A stretch of DNA of 64,000 nt from Cricetomys ansorgei (Eukaryota > Chordata > Mammalia > Rodentia > Nesomyidae): positions 12,187,001 through 12,251,000 of the forward strand of contig JAMJFZ010003581.1 in assembly GCA_026225945.1 (NCBI GenBank), written 5' to 3'. The first letter of the stretch is position 1; each line of letters begins with the position of its first letter. This document shows positions 34,476 through 46,094 of the stretch, piece after piece. The position numbers and the translations under genes were made by a program. The notes beneath the pieces are model-generated. The model was given only the letters and a program-made list of their open reading frames with translations, was not told the origin of the DNA and searched no databases.

Positions 34476-35646
34476 TTGACAAAGATTTTAACCTTGAGCA
34501 CAAAACATAGCTTGCTTTGTTGGGTATAAAAATTCAGAGCCAATATGGACAATTGTGTTAAGTTTTATAAAGAAGGGCCTGACTAAAGAGACAAGTGGGT
34601 GCTTAAATTCAACCCATTCTCACTTACATAGCTGTGTTCTTTGGTGAGGTGCTGTATCAGACCAGAGAAGGAAATATATATATTTAAGTATACATATACT
34701 CATGGTGGAATTCTTGTATCACAAAAGACCTCCCTCTCTCTACCAGGGGTCACCAGTGCTCCCTGAACTGTGCCTTCCGGAAGGAAGGAGCTTGAAGAAG
34801 TGTCACGGTGTCCCATAGCACACCTGGCTTCCTCTGCAGCTGCCTGGAGGATTAAATTCTGCTTTGGGAGGCCTTTGAAAGCCCAGGAGGGAAGGTGCAA
34901 TACAAACAGACAAACTCCAGCCTCCCTATTAAAATGCCAAGGAAATTCTATGCATAGCGATACCATCCTCTCCCTAAGTACTGGGTCTGACCTGACAACA
35001 GCAAACAAACAGCAAGCTGCGATCTGTTTTTAATTCCAAATGAAAACCCATCCCAAAGAGAGGCAAGAAGGAAAGGCGGCTTGGCCACAATGTGTGCTTT
35101 GGCTGAGGACCCCAGGAAGCCTTCCTTCTGTTAACCTCAGCCCACCTCCCTTCCCAGAAGCTTAACTCCCACTGCTGAAATGGTTGTGTATTGAGGATAA
35201 GGATGTTGACAATAGGGTTTAAGCTGCATAAATAACTGCAAATTGCTGTTTGGCCCAGCAACTGCCAGCAACAAATGTGTGAGGAAGGAGATGATACTTG
35301 GAGCATAAGCTATGGAGAGGGAGGGCTGGGGAGCAAGGGATGTGGGATCTGGCAGTCAGCTCTAGGTGTAAAAGACACTCTGACAAGGTGATCACAGGCC
35401 ACCCACAATTGTTATGCAGCTCCAAGAAGTTATTTTGACAGGACATGTGGTGCACTTCAAATAGAGGATTCAAACTCACAGATGACTGGTAAGACGTTAG
35501 AGGAAAGTTCTGGTTTAATGAGCAAGCTACCGTAGTAACTGAGCAATAGAAGGGATGCAATAATTTTCATTCCGTTCTTGTGGTGGTGATGTGAGGAGCG
35601 AGAGGGAAAGAAAGACAGGAAAGTGGCTTAGGAGAAAAGAAAATGG
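34476..35646. other. Repeat-poor unassigned sequence
   Basis: No repeat recognised over 1.1 kb. 34740-35260 contains E-box and TCF-like words ('gcagctgcctgg', 'cctttgaaag'). Frames on both strands of about 100 aa overlap one another and lack domain content. Confidence 0.4.
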
Positions 35647-35836
35647 GAGTTGGTGAGGTGCTCAGTGGGTAAAGGCACTTGCTGCCAAGCCAACCTGAGT
35701 TTGGTCCCAGGGACTCACAGGTGGAAAGAGAGAACTGCACATAACGTGTGTGTGTGCATGCATGTGCACACACGTGCGCACACACACACAACAACATACA
35801 AACAAGTGAATGCATGAATATGATTTAAAAGCTATT
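35647..35836 (+). mobile_element. B3 SINE (B2 class)
   Basis: 'gggagttggtgaggtgctca', 'gggtaaaggcacttgctgcc' and 'aagccaacctgagtttggtc' are the B3 head and body. A TG/CA-rich tract (35744-35790) replaces most of the 3' part. Confidence 0.9.
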
Positions 35837-36905
35837 TTAGTAAGAAAAAGGGACACTGGCTAAGGTAGTCATTTTTACTCCTTGGTCCTCGTGGTTCCCT
35901 TGGCAAAAATTTTTGATGTATTCGCCAACGCTCATCCTCATACAGCTCTCTTCCTGTGCCACGGGAGACCTCAAAGGTGATAAGACCAGGCTACCAGCAT
36001 GTGTAGACCCGTGTCAGGGGCTTATGTAGGTTCATCTTCCACCTCCGTCTCTTCGATCCCTGTCCTTTGCATTGACTTCTCTCTCCATTTTCCATTTCCC
36101 AATCACGATCAGGAGCCCTTGGTGTTTAACCATGAGCTAGCTATTCCTCCCAGAGTCTCTGAACGTCCATTAACCCCAGAAAAGCATTTTATTAAATTAT
36201 AGCAGAGGGGCGTTAGGTGGGAAAGATAGAATCTATTGCAGATAAATAGGTGAAAATTAAATGGAGGTTAAAGAATTAAAGACTCAGGTGCATTCCTATG
36301 TGTTTGTGTACCCAGTACCCCTCCTACTGCTGCCATGACCTCTGACGACCTCCCTCCCCTTTTGTCATGTGTAATGCTCGGGCAGAAATCATTTTCTTTC
36401 CTATCGCCCCCCCACATAGCCCAGTCCTAGGCTACTGGGTCCTGGTTTTTATAGTTAAATAAGTGGTGTAAGAACTCAGTAGCTTAAGATAATAAATTAC
36501 TCTTACTCATGTATCTGAGGGGAAGTTGGGTGGGTCTACTTCTTGTATTTGCTCTGCAGTTGGCCGACACAGCTCTGCTCAATACATATTTATTCCAGGG
36601 GAGTAGTGACTATCTATCCGAGAAATGTATCTTTCAAAGCAATAGCAGAGAGCCAAGACGGCGAGTAGAAACACAGGGTTTTTCTTAAGGCTTAGACTTA
36701 GAAATAAAAAGCTGTCACTTCTGCTACTATTTCATGAGCAATGCAACCAACAATGTAAGTCCAACAGCAGCAGAGGGAGGGAGGCGGTGTACTTTTCCTC
36801 TGTGAAACTGTAGCAAGAACGAGTCAGAACACTAACCGGCCTCTTTGGATCACTCCCTGACATTTTTCATGTGGTGTTGAGGACATGAAGCTTTATTGGG
36901 CTGCT
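35837..36905. other. Unassigned sequence
   Basis: No repeat or gene recognised. Composition is mixed and no strong open frame is present. Confidence 0.45.
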
Positions 36906-37029
36906 TTCTACTTTGGTTATTTGTTGCTATGATAAAAAATACCATAACCAAAAATATTTCTGGGGGCAAAAGGGGTTATTTCAGCTTGCACTTCTATCAT
37001 TACTGGCTCATTCTCGGTCCCCTTCTCAG
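36906..37029 (-). mobile_element. MaLR LTR (MT-type), antisense, first part
   Basis: 'ttgttgctatgataaaaaat' and 'ataccataaccaaaaat' followed by 'gcttgcacttctatcatta' are the antisense LTR 3' end. The LTR breaks off at 37029 where an L1 inserted and resumes at 38385. Confidence 0.8.
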
Positions 37030-37321
37030 TTTTTCTTTTTATTGAAAATGGTTACTTTTCTCATACAATATATCCTGATTATAGTTTTCCTCCCTCGACT
37101 CCTCCCAGTCCCTCCCCCTCCAGATCCACTTCCTTTCTGTCTCTCATTAGAAAAGTTATCTGAAAGATAACAGCCAAACATAACAAAATAAAATATAATA
37201 AGATGAGGGAAAGACTATCCTATTGAAGTTGGACATGACAAACCAACAGGAGAGAAAGAGTCCCGAGAGCAGGCACAAGAGTCGTTCTCACACTTAGAAG
37301 TCTCATGGAAATACTATGTGA

Positions 37322-37531
37322 GGGCTGGAGAGAGAGCTCAGTGGTTAAGAGCACTGGTTGCTCTTCCAGAGGACATGAATTAGATTCCCAGCACCCACAT
37401 GGCAGCTCACAACTGTCTGTAACTCAAGTTCCAGGGAGTCTGATGCCCTCTTCTGACCTCCACAGGTACTGGGCATGCACACGATACACAGACATGCAAG
37501 CAAAATACTCATACACATAAAATAAAAGCAA
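37322..37531 (+). mobile_element. B2 SINE inside the L1
   Basis: A complete, well-preserved copy: 'gggctggagagagagctcag', 'ggttgctcttccagagg' and an A-rich tail. Close to consensus, so relatively young. Confidence 0.96.
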
Positions 37532-37534
37532 TAT

Positions 37535-37691
37535 CACATGTCCTTAATCCCAGCACTCAGGAGGCAGAGGCAGGCAGATCTCTAAGTTCCAGATCAGCTA
37601 GGACTACACAGAGAGACCCTGTCTTGAAAAACAAAACGAAACAACATCAACAAAAACAAAACAAAAGCAAAACAATCAAGCAAAAAAACCC
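37535..37691 (+). mobile_element. B1 SINE, 5'-truncated
   Basis: 'cttaatcccagcactcagga', 'ggcaggcagatctctaag' and 'cagagagaccctgtcttg' with a long (AAC/AAAAC)n tail. It abuts the B2 tail, a common landing site. Confidence 0.93.
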
Positions 37692-38384
37692 TAAGAGCTA
37701 AAAGCTATAATATGTACAGATGGTATAGACCCTACGTGGCTCCACTCCATGTGCTTGCTGCTTCAGACTCTGTTAGCTCATGTGCACCTTTCCAGGTTGA
37801 TTCCGAGAGCCTTGTTCTCCTGATGTCCTCCATCTTCTCCGGCTCTTACACTCTTTCTGCCTCCTCTCCTGAGGGATTCCCTGAGCTCTGAGGTGAGGAA
37901 TTTGATGGAGACTTCCCATTTAGGCTCTCTCTCTTTCTGTGTAATGTCTGGCCGTGGGTCTCTGCATCTGTTCCCGTCTGCTGTCAGAGGAAGCCTCCCT
38001 GATGATGACTGAATAAAGCACTGGAATATAACAGAATTTCATTAGGAGTCATTTCATACATCCCTTTTTTTTTCTTTTTTAAGAATAGTGAACTGGTGCC
38101 TACATGGAGCCTTTCCCCCTACACTCTAGTGTCTTTGATGTGGGAAGGTGCTCTGCAGCCTACTGAAAAAGAAACGTGGACAGCAACCCAGCCACAAAAC
38201 CTGTGGCCTACAAATCTGTCCGGCCTGCAAAATATGCTAGGGCAATGGTGGCACAGAACTTGTGGGAGTAGCCACGTAAAGTCTGATTTGACCTAAGGTC
38301 CACTCTGCAGGAAGGAACCCATACCTGATACTGCTCAGGTAACCAAGAGCCAGAGACTGGGCAGCCCAGAAACCCAGGGTAAGA

Positions 38385-38602
38385 TCAGCCTGCTCTCTTA
38401 TGCAATCCAGACCTACTTGCCTAGGGATGGCGCCACAGTGCGATGGGCTCTCCCACACCTATCATCTAGCAAGACGCTCTGCCTGACGTGGCCGTAGGCA
38501 AATCTGATCTGCTGACCTAAGAAATCCCTCAACTGAAGTAGGTTCCCTCTTCTAAGGTTATTCTAGTTTGTATCAAGTTGACAGTAAAAGCAAACCAGTA
38601 CA
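38385..38602 (-). mobile_element. MaLR LTR (MT-type), antisense, second part
   Basis: Continuation of 36906-37029: 'cctagggatggcgccacagt', 'gcgatgggctctcccac', 'aagtaggttccctcttcta' and 'gtatcaagttgacagt', ending CA at 38602. The join 'tcag' | 'cctgctctctta' restores the LTR order without loss. Confidence 0.85.
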
Positions 38603-39430
38603 ATGCACCCCTCGTCAACTGGACACAAATATGTCACCTATATCAAAACATAACCTTGCCTCTTTTGTTTTTCCCCAAGATCTCATGTTAATATCATAAT
38701 ATAAAAATAAAATACAACTCTAAAAGTCCCATGGTCTTTAAGAATTCTAATGTTTTAAAACTTTCTCATTTCAAAAGGGAATGGTAGCATAAAAGATTAA
38801 GTAAAAAAATTTAAAATTTAACAATGAAAATATAAATATTGTAGCACAATGTCTAGCCTTTGGGATTCATAGTCTTCTATGTTCCAAAGCACTTAGGCAG
38901 CCTCGCTTCTACAGCTCGGCCGTTTGTAATGTACACAGCTTGTTCAATAGACTGAGGTGGACTTCATTCTATACCTGCTGCTATTCCTGTCAGACAGCCC
39001 ATGAGATTAGCATATCTAATGTCTTGTGGTCTCCACTGCAACTGAGACTTCACCAGTGGCCTCTTCAGGAACTCTGATCCCTACACTGTCAAGCATCATC
39101 ATCTCTCTGTGACCTCTTCAATTCTAGGATCTCTAGTACAACCAAAGCTTTGCTTTCATCAGTGGCCTCTGAGGGTCTCTGTGCAGGTACTCCAATCCTG
39201 TTACATGGTGCTGAACCTCCATGGCCCCTTCAAAGTGTTATGGGGTATTCATCAGAGAAGACTTGGAGTAGTCATGGGATTAAACCAATAGAAAGTCTTT
39301 GTTAGCCAGCTGACCACTATACTGGGTGTTCAGGATGCCAGTGCAACCTTAGCCTTCCTCAGAGTGAGCTTTTAAGCACAAAAACTACATACTTCAATTA
39401 ACAAGAATAGTTAGCCAAAAGCAGAACTAC
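38603..39430 (-). mobile_element. MaLR internal region, antisense
   Basis: Downstream of the LTR and similar in theme to 16909-18335 ('cacccctcgtcaactgga', 'gcaactgagacttcacca', 'gttagccagctgacca'). More diverged, and no second LTR is seen, so the element is truncated or run into by the ERV1 at its right. Confidence 0.65.
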
Positions 39431-40183
39431 AGAAGCTAAAAAGCAAGGTTAGTACATTTTGAGATTTTCCCAGAACTATATGGACTTTGATAAATTGGGT
39501 CTTTGTTTTAGTTTTGGCAGGTGGTGCTGTCTATGTGTTGAATTTTACAGTCTGAATGACACTTGCACCACGGAGTCAGTTGTGCTAAGGTCTCAGGGCC
39601 TACTGAGGTCTGGGGTCCTGTTACATTCCCCACCGGTCTTAGTGAATGAGTCAAATTATGGACTTACCCTGTTTTAGTCTAAGATGCAAGGCCCCACTGG
39701 TAATCCACTCAGAATGAGAATTGCTGTCCTAGTCAATACTGATAGCATAGTAACTAGCCAGGGGGATCAAGAGAACAGAGACTGGTACCAATTATCACAA
39801 CCAGACACTTAAAGGGTATCAGTGATCAAAGACCAGGATGGAATATGGGTTGTTGGTCTTTAGGTATACTAGCTATCACTTTTCCTGTGTCTGTTTTTCA
39901 TAGTAACCAGGACACGGCCTGAGGGCGATGGCATTGAATCACGACCTTGTATTTATACCAAACGTAAGACTCCGGGGGCTGTACAGGGGCAAGGAGTGAA
40001 AGAACCTGTGGGCCCAATGAAACCTTAATTTTAATGGGTTCATAGTCCAGAGACAGTCCGTGTGGCAGCATCCATGGCTTTTATTTTCTTGACCTGGGTG
40101 TGGTGGATCATTGGTGTAATGCCAGCTGTCTTCACAGTCATAGAAGTGTAGATAATCACCATGTAGAGGTTTTATGTTTTGTT

Positions 40184-40931
40184 TTTTTTTTTTTTTTTAG
40201 CTGGTTTCAGCACTCCTTTGGCTACCTGCTTGACCCAGACAATATCACCAGACTGGGACAAGGGAAACTGGTGGTCGACTTGGAGGTTGGCTCAATCTCT
40301 CAGATAGCCCAATACACAGCCTTTTTGGAGAACTGGAAAGCCTGTAGTGGCTTGAGAAAGGAGTGGTTAGAGATTTGTGCCAACTGCTGGTTGCTAAACC
40401 TGGGAAGCAGTGGAGGAGGTCTTTCAAACATAATCTCATAGGGGGTAAATCCCTCCCTACATGGGGTGCAGCAGGCCAAAGCAAAGCAAAGTAAAATAAA
40501 AGGGCCCATCCATCCTTTCCTGGACTCTAATAAGAGTTTTTTTTTTTTTTAAATTTTATGTGTCCTGTTTATTCTTTTACCTGGCAAGAACTCTGAAATC
40601 TATATGCACAATGACGTTTTTAATCTATGTTTAAAGCTTTAGCTATCAATTGAGAGGTTTTAGCTATGAAAGTCAGGCCATTGTTGGACCTCATTGCTGG
40701 GGGGATGGGGAGGATTAGGGGACCAGTTCCTGGAAGAGTTTTTTAGCAGTTTCAGTCCAGGTGCAGAGAGTTTTTACCCACCCAGAAAAGCTACCTATAA
40801 AAATTTGCAAGTATTTGTATCTTTTCCTGGCAGGTAGGACCTCAGTCAAGCCAGTTTTCCCAGTTTGTTAGGGTGTTGGTCTCTCATTTGGACCCCTTTC
40901 TGGGTATGATCTCTCTGTTTTGGACTCATTT
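40184..40931 (-). pseudogene. ERV1 integrase C-terminal remnant
   Basis: Minus-strand frame 40509-40300 contains F-T-P-Y-E-I-M-F-E-R-P-P-P-L-L-P, the well-known integrase segment near the C-terminus of gammaretroviral pol. A little further on, in a different frame, is G-D-I-V-W-V-K-Q, from the C-terminal domain. The frame change between the two shows decay. To the right (toward 41500) the rest of integrase is interrupted by the LTR at 40932-41309. Confidence 0.75.
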
Positions 40932-41309
40932 TGAAAGAACAGATGGGGCTAGTGCCCGCCTGGGGTCTCAGGGTGAGGGGGCGACCTCCGAGGAAGGCAA
41001 GTGACTCCAGATGGACGCAAAAAACATGAGGCTTTATTATCCAACGCGTTGGGGTCAACCCTCACGTATACCCTAAGTGAGAATAGGAAAGTGATCCCGA
41101 GGAGCTTCTGGCTAGAGTTTCTAAAGGGAGCAGGGAATCTCTCTGATTGGTCAGAACCCAGGCACTGGATTGGCTCGTTAAATGTTACATGGCAACAAGG
41201 ATTTCTGGGAAAACAGAGAGGTTTATGGGATAGTGAGTACTATAGTGAGTACTTACATTAAATGGAGGAGAAGTTAGTGCCTTTACCACTAGGGGCGCTA
41301 GGCTTTTCA
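40932..41309 (-). mobile_element. Gammaretrovirus-like solo LTR, antisense
   Basis: 378 bases with inverted ends TGAAAG...CTTTTCA on the plus strand. On the minus strand it has CCAAT-type boxes ('gaccaatcagagaga') and the poly(A) region 'gataataaagcctcatg', the usual R-region wording of gammaretroviral LTRs. Flanking 4-mers attt (40928-40931) and attc (41310-41313) are a 3/4 match to a 4-bp target duplication. It interrupts the ERV1 integrase, so it is younger than that element. Confidence 0.75.
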
Positions 41310-41559
41310 ATTCCAACACAAACCTGGTATCCGGCTGAGGCATCCCACTCCAGTTGTCCAAACCAACTGAGCTGAGCACCTCAGAAAGTTTTGTAGACCC
41401 CAAATGAAGGTTAATTACCAGTGTCCTGTCAGTTGTTACTGGGAGAATGATTTTGTTTTCTGTTGTTCTCCATCAACCTGTGGGTTTGAGTTGTCCATTT
41501 CCATTTTACCGTGGAATCTCAGTCAACACCAGGTCATCAGAATATCAGTAGGCCCCACT

Positions 41560-41840
41560 GCTCTTAGGACCGTTTGTCAGGCAGGAGGTCAGCAGCCCAG
41601 CAATGGAAGACAGCAATTTGCAAACATGTACAGTAATAGAAGCATAGCCATTGTCCGTGTATACAGATGTGGACTTTACCTTTCCTCATCTGAGAGCCTG
41701 GGCCAGATCAATCACTTCTGCTTTCTTGGCTGAGGACCTGGCTGGGGACCAAGTCCCTCTGGTTAAAGTAATTATTACAGCTCCCACACACCTGGTGTTC
41801 TTGTTGTTGTTTGTTTTTTCTTTCTTTCTTTCATTTTGTG
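41560..41840 (-). pseudogene. ERV1 RNase H remnant
   Basis: Minus-strand translation gives A-E-V-I-D-L-A-Q-A-L and, after an in-frame stop, V-Y-T-D-N-G-Y-A. The E of the first and the D of the second align with catalytic acidic residues of retroviral RNase H. The stop between them inactivates it. Confidence 0.7.
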
Positions 41841-42147
41841 ACACTCAATGACAAGTACCTGTGGTCCTCATCAGGAACAGGGTAGCAGGATTGATGGCGG
41901 TAGGTTTCTCACATCCAACTCGAGGGTGTTGCAGGAGTAGGGCCTGGTACTGGGTCTCACAGTTAATAGAGCGCCAGTGTTTTGGTGCTCCTCAGAAGAG
42001 GGACTCAACCTTACTGTGGGGTGGTATGAGTCTAAGATCTTGACCCAGAACTAACGTGTCTGTTTCTTTCATTAAACTAGCAACAGCCACCACAGTTCTT
42101 AGGCAGGTGGCCCATCCTGTGGCTACAAGGTCCAATCATTAGGACAG

Positions 42148-42905
42148 CTATGTTACAAGGTGTTTCTGTGGCCTTAGTGTTTGAGTCAAAACCCCTTTTA
42201 TATCAGTCCAGATTAGGGGTTCAGTGCCCCCTTTTGTGTTGGTGTAGGGAGGCTTTGCTATTTCTATAAACCTTGGTATCCAGAGGCAGTCATTCCTAGC
42301 CGCAGCCTCTGATGTACAAAGTAGGGGTTTCTTAATGGATATTTTGTAGCCCAGGGTCTGTAATTCTTGCAGCAATCCCTCAGTGGCCCTCTTACGATTT
42401 ATTTTTCTAGGACACCTCTGATGGAAGGAAGGACAGGAGTCTGTATTTAGTGTCTCTAAATCCTGGAGCAATCTGGTCCGGATATGTTGTCCTTTCTAAC
42501 TTCCCACTGGGTCTCTCCATTTAAAAGCAAAGATGGGTTGACTCATGTTTGCCAATGTAAAGCTGAAGAATATGTGTCTTTCAGTTTCAAAATGGTGTAC
42601 CTTATTTCTCTAGAAGAATCAGATTTATGAGAATCAGAGGTCCCAGGTTTCTTCCTAGGCAGGAGAGGCATATTCCGGGGTGACTGACAGGGCACCAGGA
42701 TGCCTGACTCTTTAAGCCAGGAAATATTGACTGTAATTTTTCCTTTTGTTTTCAGAGTTATTGGATATTGTTTAATCTGGATGGAGGTAGCTGAACTGGT
42801 TAGTTGAACAACTAAATGAGCCTGTTGTTGGGCCAGCCCTGGGAGATTGGTTTCTGCTCACAGGCTCAGGAGTCTTTGTTGTCAAACTGAGAAATAGTTC
42901 AACTG
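42148..42905 (-). pseudogene. ERV1 reverse transcriptase remnant, palm deleted
   Basis: The right part (about 42830-42640, minus) reads as the N-terminal RT segment, including Q-Y-P-I and G-I-L-V-P-C-Q-S-P. The left part (42471-42148, minus, 107 aa) reads as thumb/connection, with L-L-Q-E-L-Q-T-L-G-Y-K and C-L-W-I-P-R-F. The stretch that should hold the Y-x-D-D active site is missing between them (about 42480-42600), so this copy lost its catalytic core. Confidence 0.7.
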
Positions 42906-43090
42906 TATCTTTGGATTGGAGGTGGAAATTTCAGCTAGGAGACCTTTTTTTTGACAGAGAGTAAGATGCCAAAATTTTGATGGGTATCTGTAAGACTAAC
43001 TGTGTCTCATTATCAGAGAAGATGATGATGGCTTTCAGTTTAAGCAAAAGGTCTTGTCTCAATCAGTTTTCAGTTGTTAAACACCTTTTG

Positions 43091-45125
43091 AGCTACCTCC
43101 AACAACTAGGACCAACTTATATCTAAGTCTCAGGTTCTTGGCCACCAGTAGTACCGGGGATAAGCTCTATCTCATGGTGTGGGCCTTAACTCCAATGACA
43201 TGTTGGTCGGCTACTCCAACGAGCTTTGTGCCACTGTTGTACTAGTGCATCTTACAGGCAGGCTCTCATTTCGGACTGAAGGGTTTGCAGCTGGGTTGGT
43301 ATTCGCCTTTCTCTTTTGGTAGCATGGAGAGTATCTTCCAGTATGGGGAACACTAGTCCGCAGTGGTGAAGCTGTAGGTAGGTTCCGGCTCAACTTCTCC
43401 ATGTTCAATGAATTGTGTAGGTTTTGTCTTTGGTATCGAGGTTTTACCATCAGTTTGTGGAGAGTGACCATAGGGTCCCTCTGGTCAACAACTTGATTAG
43501 ATGTAGCCTATTCCCAGTACTAGAAGCCTTGTTTGGTAATGAGAGATGTTCAGATGTCTGTTTCATTCCCCACTTTTTGGCAATTTCATTTAGATCTTAT
43601 TCATGTATGTATATGTTTTAGGAAGCTTCTACTGTATGTGGTTTCCATATAACCCCTCAGATGGGATTAGTTGTAGCTGTCTCTCCCTGTAATTTCTCCC
43701 TCCCTCACTCTTCCCTCTCCTTTCTGTTCGATTCTTTCTTTCCTGTCTCCTTTCTCCTTCCTAGGGAGATCTGCCTCTGCTTCTGGTCCCTTGCTCTGTG
43801 TCTAACCGCTGGGTTGTATGGATTGTAGCTTGCTTATTGAAGACTTAACAGCTAATATCTATGTATAAATTCATGCATACCATATTTGTCTTTTTTGGTC
43901 TGGGTTACCTTGCCCGGGATGATTTTTTTTTCCTAGCTCTGCCCATTTACCTGTAAATTTCTTTTCTTTCTTTTTCTTTTTTAAATGGCTGAGTAATGTT
44001 CCACTGTGTAAATGTACCACAGTTTCTTTCCCCATTCCTCCAATAATGGACATGGAGGCTGTGTACATTTTCTGGCTATAGAGCAGCAATAAAATAGTTG
44101 AGTGAGGGTCTCTACACTAAGATGCAGTGTCCTTTGGGTATATGCCCAAAAGTGAAGCTGGATATTGGAGTAGATCTGCCTCCAGCTTTCTGAGGAACCG
44201 CCACAGTGATTTCTGTAGTGGCTATACAAGTTTGCATCCCATCAGCAATGGATGAGTGCTCCTCTTGCTCCACATCTTCACTATCATGAGCTGCTACTTA
44301 TTATATTGATCTTGGCCATTCTGACAGGTATAAGGTGAAATCTCAAAGTAGTTTTGATTTTCCCGATGAGTATGAATATTGAACAATTCTTTTCTTTGTT
44401 TTTCAGCCATTTGAGTTTCCTCTCTTGGGAATTTTCTGTTTAGATCTATCTATACCCCATTTTTTTAATTGGGCTGTTAGTTTTCTTGATGTCCAGCTTT
44501 TTTTAGTTCTTTATATATTTTTGGATGTTAGCCTTCTATTGGATGTGAAATTGGTGACAATCTTTTCCCGTTCTGTAGGGCGCAGCTTTGTATAAATGAC
44601 AGTGTCCTTTGCTACACAGAAGCTTTTCAGTGTCGTGAGGTCTCACATAGTAGCTGTTGTTCTTAGTACCTGTGTTTTCAGTGTTCTGTTCAGGAAGTAT
44701 TTTCCAGTGCCAATGAGTTCAAGGATATTCCCCTCTTTCTCTTCTATATAAGATTTGGTGTACCTGGCCTTTTATTGAGGTCTATGATCATCTTGGAGTT
44801 GAGTTTTATGCAGGGTAATAAGTATGGATCTATTTGTCTTTTTCTACATGCAGATCTCCAGTTTGACCAGCATCATTTGTTAAAGGTGCTATGATTTCTT
44901 CAGTGTGTACTTTTGGATTCTTTGTAAAAAATAAGCTGTCAGTAGGTGTGTGGACTTATATCTGGGACTTCAATCTCATTCCATTGATCAACATGTCTGA
45001 TTTTCTGCCTGTACTATGCTATTTTATTACCGTCGCTCTGTAGTACAGTTTGAGATCAGAGATGGTGATTCATCAGGCATTTCTTCTATTATTTAGAATT
45101 AATTGTTCTAGCTATTCTGTTTTTT

Positions 45126-45164
<39 letters not shown>

Positions 45165-46094
45165 TTCTATATGAAACTGAAAATCGCCTTTCAAGTCCTT
45201 TGAGAAATTGTGTTGGAATTTTGATAGAGATTGCATTGAATTTGTAGATTACTTTTGGTCGAGGATGACCATTATTAATATATCAATCCTACCAATCCAT
45301 GAACATGGGGGGTTCTTTCCATCTTCTGGTATCTTCTTCAATTTCTTCCTTCAGTGTCTTAAAGTTTTTATTATAAAGTATTTTACTTGCTTGGTTAGAG
45401 TTAACACAAGATAATTTTTGAGGTGATTGTGAAATGTATTGCTTCCTGGATTTTTTTCATCAGTCCATTTGTCTTCTGTACATAGGATGTACATATTATT
45501 TTTGTATCCTGCTACTTTGCTAAAAGTGTTTATCAGCTGTGGTAGTTTCCTGGTCAAATTTATATGATCGTATCAACTGCAAATAAAGATTCTTTGATTT
45601 CTTCTCCTCCTATTTGTATCTTCTCAATCTCCTTCAGTTGTCTTGTCTTGTCCAGCTATGATTTCAAGTACTATATTGAATAGGTATGGAGATTGTGGAT
45701 AGCCTTGCTTTGTTTCTGACTTTCATGGAAATGCTTTGAGTTTCTCTCCACGTAAATTGATGTTGCCTGTAGGCTTGCTTACAGTAAATTGTCTCTATTA
45801 TTTTGAGATATGTCCCTTGTATCCCTAATCTCTCCAGAACCTTATCACGAAGGGGTGTTGGATTTTGTTAAAGGCCTTTTCTGTATCCAATGAGATAATC
45901 AAATGCTTTTTATTTTTCAGTATGTTTATATGGTGGATTACATTTATCAATTTATGTATGTTCCACCATTCCTGCATATGTGAGATGGGGCCTACTTGAT
46001 CATGGTGGATTTTTTTTGATGTGTGTTCAGTTTGCACATATCAATTTTTTACATCTATGTTCATATGAAAATCAGCCTGTAATTCTCTTTTTTT
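43091..46094 (-). mobile_element. L1 (Lx-type) 3' UTR and ORF2, antisense
   Basis: 3' UTR landmarks ('ctcaggttcttggccaccag', 'accatcagtttgtggagagt'), then antisense ORF2 ('gggtatatgcccaaaagtga', 'gaggaaccgccacagtgatt', 'cctgctactttgctaaaagt', 'aaggccttttctgtatccaa'). The extreme 3' end is missing, cut off at the ERV1. A (TG)n tract at 45121-45162 has expanded inside ORF2. Minus-strand frames 46037-45825 and 44229-43981 still show ORF2-like text. Confidence 0.92.

Larger units (their letters stand above)
37030..38384 (-). mobile_element. L1 3' end with inverted 5' segment (twin-primed)
   Basis: 37030 to about 38082 is antisense L1 3' UTR, starting at the true 3' end ('tttttctttttattgaaaat') with landmarks 'ggctcttacactctttctgc' and 'gtgggtctctgcatctgttc'. 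From about 38083 to 38384 the sequence is L1 3' UTR in the opposite, sense, orientation ('gcaatggtggcacagaactt', 'agccagagactgggcagccc'). The inverted piece comes from immediately upstream in the L1. This is the hallmark of twin priming during target-primed reverse transcription. B2 and B1 inserted later, at 37322 and 37535. Confidence 0.8.
39431..43090 (-). mobile_element. Gammaretrovirus-like ERV1 remnant, antisense
   Basis: The minus strand carries, from right to left, RT (42900-42150), RNase H (41840-41560) and integrase (about 41500-40184), the pol order of a retrovirus. The order and motif wording are those of gammaretrovirus-like ERV1. The part left of 40184 should be env or 3' sequence by position but is not recognisable. 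A solo LTR splits the integrase region. T-runs lie at 40181-40199 and 40533-40550. Multiple stops and frameshifts show it is dead. No own flanking LTRs were found. Confidence 0.75.
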
